From JAGOBP01 sp046328575 (GTDB taxonomy: Bacteria; Chloroflexota; Anaerolineae; Fen-1058), in NCBI GenBank assembly GCA_046328575.1, contig JAXLWI010000016.1, positions 8,459 through 72,458 on the forward strand: a stretch of DNA of 64,000 bases, written 5' to 3'. A program made the position numbers and the translations under genes. Shown here one piece after another: positions 1 to 9,748 of the stretch; position 1 is the stretch's first letter, and each line of letters opens with the position of its first letter. Below the pieces are notes generated by a model. It ran no database searches. It had not been told where the DNA came from and saw nothing but the letters and a program-made list of their open reading frames with translations.

Positions 1-1
1 C

Positions 2-67
2 AATCGCGCCGAGGCTGCCGCCTACGCCGTCCAGCACAACATCCGAGCGTACCTGACGGAAGAGTAG
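2..67 (+). CDS. C-terminal end of a LuxR/NarL-type regulator (partial)
   Basis: Only the last 21 codons are present, ending in TAG. The residues (NRAEAAAYAVQHNIRAYL) resemble the last recognition-helix segment of LuxR/NarL-type helix-turn-helix domains, where a string such as RTEAAAYAIRHGL is usual. That is a family resemblance from a very short stretch, so the assignment is tentative. The start lies outside the window. A strong intrinsic terminator follows 20 bases later, which supports this being a real gene end. Confidence 0.45.
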   Translation, partial: NRAEAAAYAVQHNIRAYLTEE

Positions 68-86
68 TAAGCAAGTAACCAAAGCA

Positions 87-125
87 ACCGCCCGATCGGG
101 CCACTGGCCGATCGGGCGGTTTTAT
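87..125 (+). terminator. Rho-independent terminator
   Basis: A perfect 13-bp stem (ACCGCCCGATCGG / CCGATCGGGCGGT) with a short loop is followed by TTTATTT. It lies just after the partial gene at the left edge and also before the convergent miaB end. The same CGCCCGATCGG arm is reused in the hairpin at 14511-14544. Confidence 0.85.
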
Positions 126-142
126 TTGCGCATTGTTCATTG

Positions 143-1459
143 CTACTTGTTAATTGTGCCGGTCATGCTCCACGGGCCGGTCTTGTCGATCTGGACGTTG
201 ACCAGTTGGCCGCGCCACTCGCCGGGCGCATCGAAGAAGACTAGCTTGTTGGTGCGAGTACGCCCGCGCCATTTGCCTTTGTGCTCATCTTCGACCAGCA
301 CTTCCACCACTTGATCCTGATAGCGATGATTGATGACGCCGGAAATGCGCTCGTGCTGATCGTTGAGGACGCGCCAGCGGCGCTCCTTTTCCTCTTCGCT
401 CACGTCGTCGCCGAGATTACGCGCCGCCACGGTGCCAGGCCGCGTCGAATACTTGGCGAGGTGCGCCACGTCGAGTTTGAGTTCGTCCAGCAGATCGTAC
501 GTCGCCTGGAACTGCGCTTCGGTTTCGCCCGGAAAACCGACGATGATGTCAGTGGCGATCGAGGTGTTGGGCAGCTTCGATCGGATCTTCTCGATCAAAC
601 GGCGATAATCGTCGGTGGTGTAACCGCGCTTCATGCGCCGCAGTACTTCGTCATCACCGGCCTGCACTGGCACTTCGATGTGCTCGCACACTTTCGGTAA
701 CTCCGCCACCGTATCAAGCAACTTGTCGTTCATCCAGTTGGGATGGGATGTCAAGAACCGAATGCGCTCGATGCCGTCGATGCCGTTGATGACGCGCAGC
801 AAATCCGATAGGTCTGGCCCGTCGTCGAAGTCCTTGCCATACCGATCGACAATCTGGCCCAACAGCGTCACTTCCTTCACGCCTTGTTCCGCGAGTGATC
901 GCACTTCGTGCGCGATCTCGCCGATGGGGCGGCTGCGCTCGACGCCGCGCCGGAACGGAATGATGCAGAAGGTGCACGCGTGGGAGCAGCCATACACGAT
1001 CGGGACGTGGGCGGCCACTAAGTTACCGCGTTCGTGCGAAGGGAGAACTAAGTCGCCATCTTGAATCGCAAAGCGCTGATGCGTTTCGTGCTCCATCAAC
1101 GCGAAGGCTTCGCGCTGGCGCATGAAGTTGACCAGCGGCGCCGTCTCCGAGGGGGCCATAAACACATCCACCCACGGGAATTGCTTCTTCAATGCGGCAT
1201 TGCCTTTGACGCCGACCATGCAGCCCATGACGGTGACGATGGTGTCAGGCCGCTTTTGCTTGATGGGCTTGAGGGTGGTGATGTAACTATACGCTTTGTC
1301 TTCGGCGCTCTGGCGCACGACGCATGTGTCCAACACGATCACGTCGGCATCGCGCGCATGATCGGTGTAGGTGAGGCCGATTTTTTCGAGTTCGGACCCC
1401 ACGCGTTGAGCATCGGCTTCGTTCATCTGGCAGCCGAAGACGTGTAAGTGATACTTCAT
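143..1459 (-). CDS. miaB: tRNA-2-methylthio-N6-dimethylallyladenosine synthase (MiaB)
   Basis: Radical-SAM methylthiotransferase that adds the 2-methylthio group to i6A37 of tRNAs. The 438-aa length is normal for the family. The N-terminal UPF0004 domain carries three cluster cysteines (about C10, C46, C80). The radical-SAM CxxxCxxC motif is at C158/C162/C165 (GCSHACTFC), and a TRAM-like segment ends the protein. It could be another MiaB/MtaB-family methylthiotransferase, but MiaB fits best. The last codons and TAG overlap an intergenic repeat of the CAATTAACAAGTAGCAA type, so the extreme C-terminus may be repeat-derived. It is divergent from queG. Confidence 0.92.
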   Translation of the reverse strand: MKYHLHVFGCQMNEADAQRVGSELEKIGLTYTDHARDADVIVLDTCVVRQSAEDKAYSYITTLKPIKQKRPDTIVTVMGCMVGVKGNAALKKQFPWVDVFMAPSETAPLVNFMRQREAFALMEHETHQRFAIQDGDLVLPSHERGNLVAAHVPIVYGCSHACTFCIIPFRRGVERSRPIGEIAHEVRSLAEQGVKEVTLLGQIVDRYGKDFDDGPDLSDLLRVINGIDGIERIRFLTSHPNWMNDKLLDTVAELPKVCEHIEVPVQAGDDEVLRRMKRGYTTDDYRRLIEKIRSKLPNTSIATDIIVGFPGETEAQFQATYDLLDELKLDVAHLAKYSTRPGTVAARNLGDDVSEEEKERRWRVLNDQHERISGVINHRYQDQVVEVLVEDEHKGKWRGRTRTNKLVFFDAPGEWRGQLVNVQIDKTGPWSMTGTINK

Positions 1460-1568
1460 TCAGGCTCCTGACAACAAGTAACGGGTGTTGCGCACAACGA
1501 GGCAACTGCGTTCTTGGCTAGCGAAATTTTACCACAGTCTAATGTGCCAACATGGTAGAATTCGATGC

Positions 1569-2642
1569 ATGGCTGTGAGTGAACTCATCATCGAACGCGC
1601 CTATGAACTTGGCTTCGATCTCGTCGGCATTGCGCCGGCCGGTGTTGCGCCGCATGCAAAGGCGTATGCCGATTGGATCGCGGCCGGTTACGCGGGCGAG
1701 TTGACGTACATGACCCGCGACCCCGATCGGCGATCTGATCTACGCCGAGTGCTGCCCGGCGCGCAGAGCGTGATCGTCGTTGGCCTAAGTTACTACACGC
1801 TCGATGTGTCGGATGAGATCAAAAACGATCCATCACGCGGCTTGATCTCGCGTTATGCGTGGGGCGTAGACTATCACGATCTGATGACGCCGCGTTTGAA
1901 AGAACTGGCGGAGTTTGTGCAGGAACTGCATCCTGAGCGGAACGCAGTGCAGTCGAAGGATGCGCCAACGCGGGTGTATGTCGATACCGGCCCCGTGTTG
2001 GAACGTGATTGGGCGTTGTCAGCGGGGCTAGGGTTCATCGGCAAGAATACGTGCCTGATCAATTCGCGCATGGGATCATGGCTGTTTCTCGGAGTGATTA
2101 TCACCACGGCGGCCCTCACCCCCACGCCCTCACCCCGGCCCTCTCCCAACAGGGGAGAGGGAGTCGGCTGCGGCAGTTGTACGCGCTGCCAGAGCGCATG
2201 TCCGACGAACGCTTTCCCACAGCCCTATGTCCTCGATGCGCGGCGCTGCATCTCGTATCTCACGATTGAGTTGAGAGGCTCGATTCCAATTGACTTGCGT
2301 CCGCTGATGGGTAATCACATCTTCGGCTGTGATGTCTGTCAGGACGTGTGTCCGTGGCCGACGCGTTTCGCGCGCCCGACGAAAGAACGCGCCTTCTTCG
2401 CTGCGGAGATCGATCGGGTTGCGCCGCGATTGATCGATCTGGCGTCGTTATCGGAAGCAGCGTTTCAACAGCGCTTCGCCGGCACGCCGATTTTGCGATC
2501 GAAGCGGCGCGGTTTGCTGCGGAATGTGGCGGTGGCTTTGGGCAATTGGGGCTCGGATGAGGCTAGGTACGCACTGCGCGTGCTCGCCGCCGATCCTGAT
2601 CCGATCATTGCCGAGCACGCGCAGTGGGGATTGACGCGTTAG
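1569..2642 (+). CDS. queG: Epoxyqueuosine reductase (QueG)
   Basis: Cobalamin- and iron-sulfur-dependent reductase of the last step of queuosine synthesis in tRNA. The ATG at 1569 (MAVSELIIER) is preferred because the upstream in-frame extension has no family similarity. Cluster motifs are CGSCTRCQSACP (about residues 201-212) and CDVCQDVCP (about 254-262), and a HEAT-like tail ends the protein. The oddity is residues about 183-198 (LTPTPSPRPSPNRGEG), encoded by an intergenic-type palindromic repeat inserted in frame just before the first cluster. The gene converges on the next one with no gap. Together with miaB it makes a tRNA-modification pair. Confidence 0.9.
   Translation: MAVSELIIERAYELGFDLVGIAPAGVAPHAKAYADWIAAGYAGELTYMTRDPDRRSDLRRVLPGAQSVIVVGLSYYTLDVSDEIKNDPSRGLISRYAWGVDYHDLMTPRLKELAEFVQELHPERNAVQSKDAPTRVYVDTGPVLERDWALSAGLGFIGKNTCLINSRMGSWLFLGVIITTAALTPTPSPRPSPNRGEGVGCGSCTRCQSACPTNAFPQPYVLDARRCISYLTIELRGSIPIDLRPLMGNHIFGCDVCQDVCPWPTRFARPTKERAFFAAEIDRVAPRLIDLASLSEAAFQQRFAGTPILRSKRRGLLRNVAVALGNWGSDEARYALRVLAADPDPIIAEHAQWGLTR
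2111..2162. repeat. Palindromic intergenic-type repeat inside queG
   Basis: A GGCCCTCACC-type stretch is followed by a perfect 9-bp inverted repeat, CCCTCTCCC (2139-2147) and GGGAGAGGG (2153-2161), with a 5-base loop. Repeats of this look are known between genes in many environmental bacteria. Here it is translated in frame within queG without a stop codon. Confidence 0.8.
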
Positions 2643-5012
2643 TTATTCGCTCCAGCGCAGGATTTCTTCTTTGCGGCTAATCTCCGATTTGCGTTCCTCA
2701 ACCAGACCTGGCATGAAGTAAGCCACGGCGCGTTCACCATCCATCGAGATTTCCAGCAAGTGACCGGGGCGATAGGCGGGCACTTGGATCACTTTGAGAG
2801 TCTCGCTAAAGGCAGCGGCATCAGGCAGCAGCTGCGTCAACTGATTGCGTGCATGATCGAGCATAGACTGGTTCAGCAGATCACCGGGTTCATCTGGATA
2901 TACGGCCAGCGGATAGATCTGCGACTCGACCAAGTCTTGGAAGAAATGCGTGCCATACGACGGCTCAGGTGTGATGCCCTTTTGCGTGTGCGCTAATTCG
3001 ATTAACGCCGATGAGTTGTAGATGTCGGCGTAAGATACCGGTACGCCCAGATCGATGTTGGATGAGCCCCAACGACCCGGTCCCAGCATGATGAACTTGC
3101 TGCGACCTTCCAACACTTTATTCAAGCGGCCGATGACGCGTGCCAGTTCGATGCGTTGTTCGCTTGCCAGCTGCAAATAGCGTTGCGGATAGACGTAGAA
3201 GATATATTCAACGCCGCTGATCTGACCGTTGGGCACCATCCGCGACGAGATAAACAACCGATCGGCTGGTTCGAGATCCGGCGGCACCGGTTTCACTTCG
3301 CGTTCGCGCAAGCCGCTTTGCGGGCGGCATTGCAACAGGTGCAGCATGATCGACGGCTTGGAATCCTTCTGATTGATCGTCGCCGCAAATTCCATCTCCA
3401 CCGGCGATTGATAGTGTCTGGCCAGCGTGCTGAGGGTTTCTTTCAGCGTCGGCACGAAGTCACCGCGCTGGATGAGATTGTCGAACGTAAACACGATGCG
3501 ATTGGGCGGCACGTTGCGGCCGATCGACATCATCGGCATCAACGTGTCATCTTCGTCGACAGACACCATATACCGCAGCGGGGCGAGATCCATGCCGACC
3601 ACTTCGCTCAGCGGTTTGGTCTGAAATTCATTCGCTTCAAGATTGATCAAATCGATGTAATGTTGTGAGTAGCGTTTGATGGCTGTGGGCGAAGTTTCTG
3701 GCCGCAAAGTAGGATGGCTCAGCGTAATCAACCGCGGATAATCATCGGCCACCCGATTGACCGCCCGGGTCCCCAGGCCGGTCACTAAGCGCACAAAACC
3801 CTCGTCGCGGCGCAGGCGCGGATTCCACACGATCGGCACGCGGCTCAACGCCACACCGGCCAGCGCCGGGAAGAAATAGTTCTTGTATTGATCGCCTTGC
3901 ACCACTTGCAGCAGAATCGCCATGCGCTCGTCGTAGTCTAGCAGGCCCATGCGGCGGCGATAGAACAACGCATCGGGGTTGTAGACGCTGGCATAGATGC
4001 GGCGGATAGCCGTAGTCAGCGCGCGCAGATTTTCTTTCGGTGTGCCTTGATTGGGGCAGAAGTAACTTTCGTATTTGCCCGCAAACGACGTGCCGAAGTT
4101 GTCTTCGAGCAGACTCGACGATCGCACAATCAGCGGGGTCTTGCCCGCCCGATCGAGAATGGCCCGCAACCGATCGGCCACCTCTTCGGGGAAGCGCGCG
4201 TTTTCGTGGCGCGTTTGAATGCCCGGATATTCCGATCGAATTTGATCAGCGGGCTTGTACTTCTGGTTGAATTCCAGATTGTTTAGCGCGCTGAAGTCGT
4301 AGAACACATCCGCGCCGATGAAGTACGAATCGGGCAGGGTGATGCGCTGCGCCAGATCGGGCACGGTCTTTAGCAGGATTTTGTGCGCCAGCAGCATGCC
4401 CGCCGCTTTGCCGCCAATCTTGCCGTTACCGATGCGGCGCGATCGGATGGAATGGAAATCCTCAGCATCGAAGAACCCTTTGGCAACGCGGATGAAACTG
4501 AGTTGATCGCTAATCATCGTCTTGGTCAGCACCACGATGATTTCTTCGCGATGGTGTTGGATCTTGGCACGCATGTCGTCCGGCATGGCGTCATATTGTT
4601 GCGCCTTGGTCAGCAGCAGATCGAGCGGCGCCAGTTCGGGATTGAAGTGCAGCTCGTCTGTGGCCGGATGGCCCATACGCTGGGCCAGCAGTTCGTTGAC
4701 GATGGTGGTTAGCAGCTCCAGCGGCAGATTGTAGGCGAAGTAGAAGTCGGTCAGATAATCGCGAATGGTCCGCTTGCGCTGCAGCCAAACACCTTCATCT
4801 TCTTGACCGTAGGGATCGGTTAGGCCTTCGCGCTTCTGCGAGAGGATGGCTTTTTCCTTGACTTCGTGCTCCAGCCGCTCGGCCGTGATGATGCCGCGCC
4901 GGAACAGTTCATCACGCATCCGCCCGCGAATCTGCGGCGCGAGTATGGGGTACTGCGCAATCTCGAGATAGACTGTTACGATATCAGGTGCTTCGGCAAG
5001 TGGTTCGAGCAT
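2643..5012 (-). CDS. PEP/pyruvate-binding ATP-grasp domain protein
   Basis: Large protein (about 789 aa from the ATG at 5012) with an ATP-grasp-like pyruvate phosphate dikinase N-terminal module. Key segments are GKIGGKAAGMLLAHKIL (about residue 200), the nucleotide-contacting RSSSLLEDNFGTSFAGKYES, and a later FIMLGPGRWGSSNIDLGVP segment. I see no central swivelling-domain histidine motif (GGxTSHAAI type), so it is unlikely to be a complete PEP synthase. It is more likely a PEP-synthase-like phosphotransferase of unknown substrate. The ATG at 5012 has GGTAGG upstream; a TTG five codons earlier is the alternative. A TATAAT-like box lies at 5042-5047 on this strand. Confidence 0.75.
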   Translation of the reverse strand: MLEPLAEAPDIVTVYLEIAQYPILAPQIRGRMRDELFRRGIITAERLEHEVKEKAILSQKREGLTDPYGQEDEGVWLQRKRTIRDYLTDFYFAYNLPLELLTTIVNELLAQRMGHPATDELHFNPELAPLDLLLTKAQQYDAMPDDMRAKIQHHREEIIVVLTKTMISDQLSFIRVAKGFFDAEDFHSIRSRRIGNGKIGGKAAGMLLAHKILLKTVPDLAQRITLPDSYFIGADVFYDFSALNNLEFNQKYKPADQIRSEYPGIQTRHENARFPEEVADRLRAILDRAGKTPLIVRSSSLLEDNFGTSFAGKYESYFCPNQGTPKENLRALTTAIRRIYASVYNPDALFYRRRMGLLDYDERMAILLQVVQGDQYKNYFFPALAGVALSRVPIVWNPRLRRDEGFVRLVTGLGTRAVNRVADDYPRLITLSHPTLRPETSPTAIKRYSQHYIDLINLEANEFQTKPLSEVVGMDLAPLRYMVSVDEDDTLMPMMSIGRNVPPNRIVFTFDNLIQRGDFVPTLKETLSTLARHYQSPVEMEFAATINQKDSKPSIMLHLLQCRPQSGLREREVKPVPPDLEPADRLFISSRMVPNGQISGVEYIFYVYPQRYLQLASEQRIELARVIGRLNKVLEGRSKFIMLGPGRWGSSNIDLGVPVSYADIYNSSALIELAHTQKGITPEPSYGTHFFQDLVESQIYPLAVYPDEPGDLLNQSMLDHARNQLTQLLPDAAAFSETLKVIQVPAYRPGHLLEISMDGERAVAYFMPGLVEERKSEISRKEEILRWSE

Positions 5013-5059
5013 GCTCAACCTACCCAATCAAGATAGGCCGAATTATACCCGACCGTAGA

Positions 5060-5104
5060 CGAAAAACGAAAGACGGCTGTCGATCTCAAGGATCGTCAGC
5101 CGCC
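5060..5104 (-). terminator. Rho-independent terminator of gdh
   Basis: On the minus strand the stem GGCGGCTG-CGATC / GATCG-CAGCCGTC is followed by TTTCGTTTTTCG. It lies about 55 bases after the glutamate dehydrogenase stop and before the next minus-strand gene. Confidence 0.8.
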
Positions 5105-5158
5105 TTCTTAGATCAATTAGCCGATCGAGTGTAGTAGCTCAATCGGGTAGCCGTACGA

Positions 5159-6448
5159 CTAGACCCAGCCGCGGAGGCGCATCGACTTCACAACTTTGTC
5201 GATGGCGACGAGATAGGCGGCGTCGCGCATGTACACGCCGCGATCGACCGACATCTCTAGCACGTCGTGGAAGGCCTTGGTCATCTTGTGATCGAGGCGA
5301 TCCAGCACTTCCTGCTTGCTCCAGTAGAAGTTCATGTCATTCTGCACCGACTCAAAGTACGACGTGGTCACGCCGCCGGCATTGCACAGAAAGTCGGGGA
5401 TGACGAAGATGCCGCGCTCTTTGATGACGGCATCGCCTTCGAGGGTGGTGGGGCCGTTGGCGCCTTCGGCAATGATCTTCACGCGCTTATGAATGCGCGG
5501 CGCAGTCTCGCTGGTGATCATGTTTTCCAGCGCCGACGGGATCAGCACATCGGCTTCCTTGTCGATCCACGCCATTGCGTCTTCTTGCACATAACCGGCC
5601 GCCTTCGCCTTCGTCGCATCGATCGTGCCGTACTGATCCGTGATCGATTGCAGGAAGATCGGATCGACGCCATCGGGATGCGAATAGGTATACGGCTTCT
5701 TATCGCCGTTATCCCAGCACGACACGCACGCGACCTTGCCGCCCAGCATCTGCACAAAGCCGATCGCCGCGTATTGCGCCACATTGCCGAAGCCCTGAAT
5801 CGCGGCGACGCTACTCTTAGGATCGATGCCCAAGTGCTTCATCGCTTCGCGGACGGTGTATATGACGCCATAGCCGGTCGCTTCGGTGCGGCCCAGCGAA
5901 CCGCCCATATCCACCGGCTTGCCCGTGAATACGCCCGGCGTGAAGTTGCCGACCAGCTTACTGTACTCGTCCATCATCCACGCCATCATCTGCGGCGTCG
6001 TACCAACGTCGGGCGCGGGCACGTCCATGCGCGGCCCGATGTTCTTCCACATCTGATTGACCCAGCCGCGGCACGAGGCGCTCTTTTTCAGTGACCGACA
6101 ACGTCGCCGGATTGACAATGGCCTGCGCCCTTACCGCCGCCGAGCGGAATATCAGCGACGCTGCGCACTTCCACGTCATCCACGTCGCCAGCGCGCGCAC
6201 GGTGTCGATGGTCTCGTTCAGGTGGAAGCGAGAATGCCACCCTTGTTGGGGCCGCGCGCATCGTTGTGCTTTGCGCGATAGCCAGAGAAGACGCGCACAC
6301 TGCCGTCGTCCATCTTGACCGGAATGCGGAAGTGGAACTCACGCAGCGGCCAGCGCGGCAACGCCCGCACATCATCGATCAGACCCAGCAGATCGGCGCT
6401 TTGTCGAACTGGGCCTGCGCGATTTCAGGGATTCTTCGATTCGGACAT
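5159..6448 (-). pseudogene. gdhA: Glutamate dehydrogenase, N-terminus frameshifted
   Basis: Glu/Leu/Phe/Val dehydrogenase family. The C-terminal two thirds (5159 to about 6060) is intact and typical: GNFTPGVFTGKPVDMGGSLG, the nucleotide-binding AAIQGFGNVAQYAA, and an IIAEGANGPTT segment. The N-terminal third is recognisable only by switching frames, for example DIPLGGGKG in one frame and RALATWMTWKCA in another. The start is ATG 6448 (MSESKNP), preceded by AAGGAG at the right distance, but its frame stops after seven codons. Repaired length is about 429 aa, normal for the family. It would interconvert glutamate and 2-oxoglutarate. The frameshifts belong to a region-wide patch, so sequencing error is more likely than gene death. 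Confidence 0.85.
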
Positions 6449-6510
6449 GATCGTACTCCTTGAGGTGGTTTGATAAATTCCCGGCAGTGGGGGCGCCGAT
6501 CGGTCTCTCG

Positions 6511-6544
6511 AACGAAAACAGCGACCGGTAGGTTGGTCGCTGTT
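6511..6544 (-). terminator. Hairpin with T-run between uvrA and gdh
   Basis: On the minus strand the perfect 10-bp stem AACAGCGACC / GGTCGCTGTT is followed by TTCGTT. It lies downstream of uvrA but also downstream of a TGCTATAAT box at 6657-6649. It is therefore either the uvrA terminator or an attenuator in the gdh leader. Confidence 0.7.
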
Positions 6545-6648
6545 CACTAGATAAAAAATTTGTCCCTTCGCGGATGACCACGCTCATCAACTGGGCAGCG
6601 TACTGAACGGTCAAAGATCGGCTCCAACGTATCGGGACTGGCTTGATG

Positions 6649-6657
6649 ATTATAGCA
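6649..6657 (-). promoter_or_regulatory. Extended -10 promoter element, probably for gdh
   Basis: The minus strand reads TGCTATAAT, a perfect -10 with the extended TGn. No good -35 is visible. The expected transcript would have a leader of about 190 bases before the gdh start, containing the hairpin at 6511-6544. Confidence 0.5.
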
Positions 6658-6714
6658 TAGCGCAGATGACCCTTAGTCGCCCGTATCGAAGATGACACTT
6701 AACCTGATATTCGT

Positions 6715-9588
6715 CACATTCATAGCGCTTCGCCTGCAAGTGCTTCTTCAGGAACTGCCCCGTGTACGATTAATTTTTGTTCGTCGCGATCTGTTCCGGC
6801 AGCGCTCAGCCACGATCTGCCCGCCTGCCGCTCGCCGCCTTCCGGCCCCAGGTCGATCAGCCAGTCGGACACTTTGATGTCCGGATGGTGCTCGATGATG
6901 ACGAGGCTGTTGCCCTGATCGACGAGGCGGTTCAGCACGTCGACTAACTTGTGAACGTCCGCAGCGTACTGGCCCACCGACGGCTCGTCGAGGATGTACA
7001 GAGTGTGATCGGTGGCGCGCTTGCTCAGTTCTTTGCTCAACTTCCGCTGCGCCTCGCCGCCTGACATCGTGGGGGCAGGTTGGCCCAATCGGATGTAGCG
7101 GGCAAAGCATCTTGCAGCGTCTGTAACCCTGCGCTGCAACGGCGGGATGTTCTCGAAAATTCCAGCCCTTCACTCCGCCGTCATGTTCAACACTTCGGCG
7201 ATGTTCTTGTCTTTATAGCGAATCTGCAGCGTCTCGCGATTGTAACGTGCGCCGTGGCAGACATCGCCGCATTACATATCGGCCATGACTGCGTACCGAT
7301 CTGAGATCTCCCCCTGGCCTTCACACGCCTCGCAGCGCCCGCCCGCCAGCGTTGAACGAAAGCGGCCAGCGAAGTAGCCGCGTACTTTCGATTCGGGCAG
7401 TTCGGCGAACAGTCACGGATGTCATTGAAGAAACCGACGTACGTCGCCGGGTTCGATCGGGGGGTGCGGCCGATCGAGGTCTGATCGATGTTGATGATCT
7501 TGTCGATGTGCTGCACACCTTCCAGACCTTCGTTGATACCTGCTTTTTCATGTGCGCCGTGCAGCATCTGCGCCAGCCGCTTATACAGCAGTCTCTACGA
7601 CCAGCGTCGACTTACCGGAACCGCTGACGCCCGTCACGCACGAACTTGCCCAGCGGAATCGACACGTCGATGTTCTTGAGGTTAATTTCTCTTTCGCGCC
7701 ATGAATGATCAGGCACTGGCGTTGCCTTTGCGACGTTCTTTCGGGATTTCGATCCGCAAGCGGCCGGAGAGATAACCGCCCGTCAGCGACGTCTTGTCCT
7801 TCGGGATTTGATCGTACGTGCCTTCGAAGATCACCTTGCCGCCGTGCTCGCCCCGCGCAGGCCGCTGGATCGACGATCCAGTCTGAGGCTTCCATCGTGT
7901 CTTCGTCGTGCTCGACGACAGGCACCGTGTTGCCCAGATCGCGCATCGATTACGGCGTCTTGATCAGGCAGGCCTGATCGCGCGGGTGCAGACCGATGCT
8001 GGGTTCGTCGAGGACTGCCGCCCGTCAAACGCGAACCGATCTGCGTGGCGACGATAGAACAGGCTTCGCCGCCCAGAATGGGGTCGCGGTGGTCGATCGA
8101 GCGTGAGATAGTCGAGGCCCACATCGACCATGAATTGCAGTCGGGCGTTGATCTCTTTGAGAATCTGCTTGGCGATCGTCATCACAACGCGGCGTGAGTG
8201 TGCCGTTGCCTGATTCCCTTTACTGATCAAGTCCGTGGATGACGGGCAGTGATGTGACTTGCGCGATGTTGCGATTGCCAACGGTGCAGCCAGCGCGGCG
8301 GGCTTGAGTTTCTTGCCCGCTTACGGGTGGGGCAGGGCACTTGCGCCATGTAGCCTTCGATCTTGCTGCGGGCGATGTAATCGCTGGTGGATTCGGTAGC
8401 GACGACAAATTGTTGATGACGCCTTCAAACGTCGTCGAATAGATGCGCTGATCCGCCGAGCCGGTTCTGATAATGCGCACAAATCTTCTCGTCGCCGCTG
8501 CCGTAAAGGATGATCTCGCGCTGTGCCGAAGTGAGCTCTTTACGTTGACGCGTCCAGATCGATCTTGTAGTAGGCAGCGGTCGCTTTCAGCAGTTGCCCG
8601 TAGTAGGTGCTTTCATCACGCTGCCGCTCTTCGGTGCGCACCATTCCATTGCCGCGATCGCGCCGTCGTTCAACGACAGATCGGGATTGGGCACGACGAG
8701 TTCGGGATCGATCTCGAGTTTAGTGCCAGGCCCTGACAAGTTTCGCATGCGCCGTGCGGCGGTTGAACAGGAAGGTGCATAGCTCCGATCTCAGGCAGCG
8801 ATGTTGCCGTCGTAGGGGCAAACAAATTTTTCGCTGTAGATGTGATCGACTGGTTCTTTGTCGGTAACGTCGTTGACGATCCCTGTGCCATCGCCCAGGC
8901 GCAGCGCCGTTTCGATCGAATCCGCGAGGCGCTGCGTTCAGATCGGCTTTGATGATCAAGCGATCGACCACGGCCCTCGATGGTGTGGTTCTTGTACCGA
9001 TCGAGTTCGATGGCGATCGTCGTTGACGTCGTGCGGACGCCGTCGACGCGCGCAAGCGGACGTAGCCTGCTTTGCGGATGTCTTCGAAGACTTGTTGATG
9101 ATGACCCTTGCGATCTTTGATCAACGGCGCGAGGATCTGGATGCGGCGGCCTTCGGGCATGGCGGCGACCGCGTCGATGATCTGATCAGGCGTCTGCATC
9201 TGCACTTCGCGACCCTGAACCGGACAGTGCGGCGTGCCGACCCGGGCGTACAGCAAGCGCAGGTAGTCGTAGATCTCCATCGTCGTGCCGACAGTCGATC
9301 AGGAGTTCGCTGCTGGCCCCGCGCTGATCGATCGAGACGGCGGGACTCCGGCCTTCGATCTGGTCGACATCGGGCTTCTCCATCTGCCCGAGGAACTGCC
9401 GCGCGTAGGCCGGAGAGCGATTCGACGTAGCGACGCTGTCCTTCGGCGAAGATGTCAAAAGCCAGCGACGACTTGCCGCTGCCGCTGAGGCCGGTGATGA
9501 CGACCATTTTGTTGCGTGGAATATCAGCGATGTTCTTCAGGTTGTGGGTGCGTGCCCCACGAACGGTAATGTAGTCTTAGCAGGACAT
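6715..9588 (-). pseudogene. uvrA: UvrA excinuclease ATPase, shattered by frameshifts
   Basis: Nucleotide-excision-repair ABC ATPase. Pieces in all three minus-strand frames add up to the whole protein of about 950 aa: N-terminal DYITVRGARTHNLKNI (just after ATG 9588), Walker A GLSGSGKSSLAFD, RRYVESLS, YARQFLGQMEKPDVDQIEG, VGTPHCPVQGREVQMQTPDQ, and near the end LSGGEAQR-like and ILDEPSVG segments, then KVSDWLIDLGPEGG and TGQFLKKHLQAKRYE. Fragment borders come every 100-250 bases, and base substitutions are visible too, for example where the C-terminal signature should read GLH. Neighbours are equally broken, so I favour a poor consensus over an ancient pseudogene. The 3' boundary is approximate. 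Confidence 0.85.
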
Positions 9589-9695
9589 TGCTGATCTCTG
9601 ATTTTGAGGTGTGGGTTGGCGAGCAAAGATCATTATATCACGCGCAACAGGCGAAAAGTTGATCTTTTAATCTGGCGTTCTGATGGTAGGAGCAG

Positions 9696-9704
9696 TGCTA
9701 TAAT
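9696..9704 (+). promoter_or_regulatory. Extended -10 promoter for the two-component operon
   Basis: TGCTATAAT lies 45 bases upstream of the response-regulator start and divergent from uvrA. No clear -35 hexamer is visible at the usual distance. Confidence 0.55.
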
Positions 9705-9748
9705 CGATGCGGCAATAAGATTCGTACCCAACAGTCATCTCAAATCCA

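Noticed and set aside
6553..6586. T-box-like stretch on the minus strand (GCGTGGTCATCCGCG then GGGACAAATTTTTT)
   Set aside because: The antiterminator resembles a T-box only loosely, there is room for no Stem I between it and the promoter, and gdh is not a usual T-box target.
6715..9588. Many small overlapping reading frames on both strands
   Set aside because: All are fragments or shadows of one frameshifted uvrA; none has an independent ribosome site and family match.
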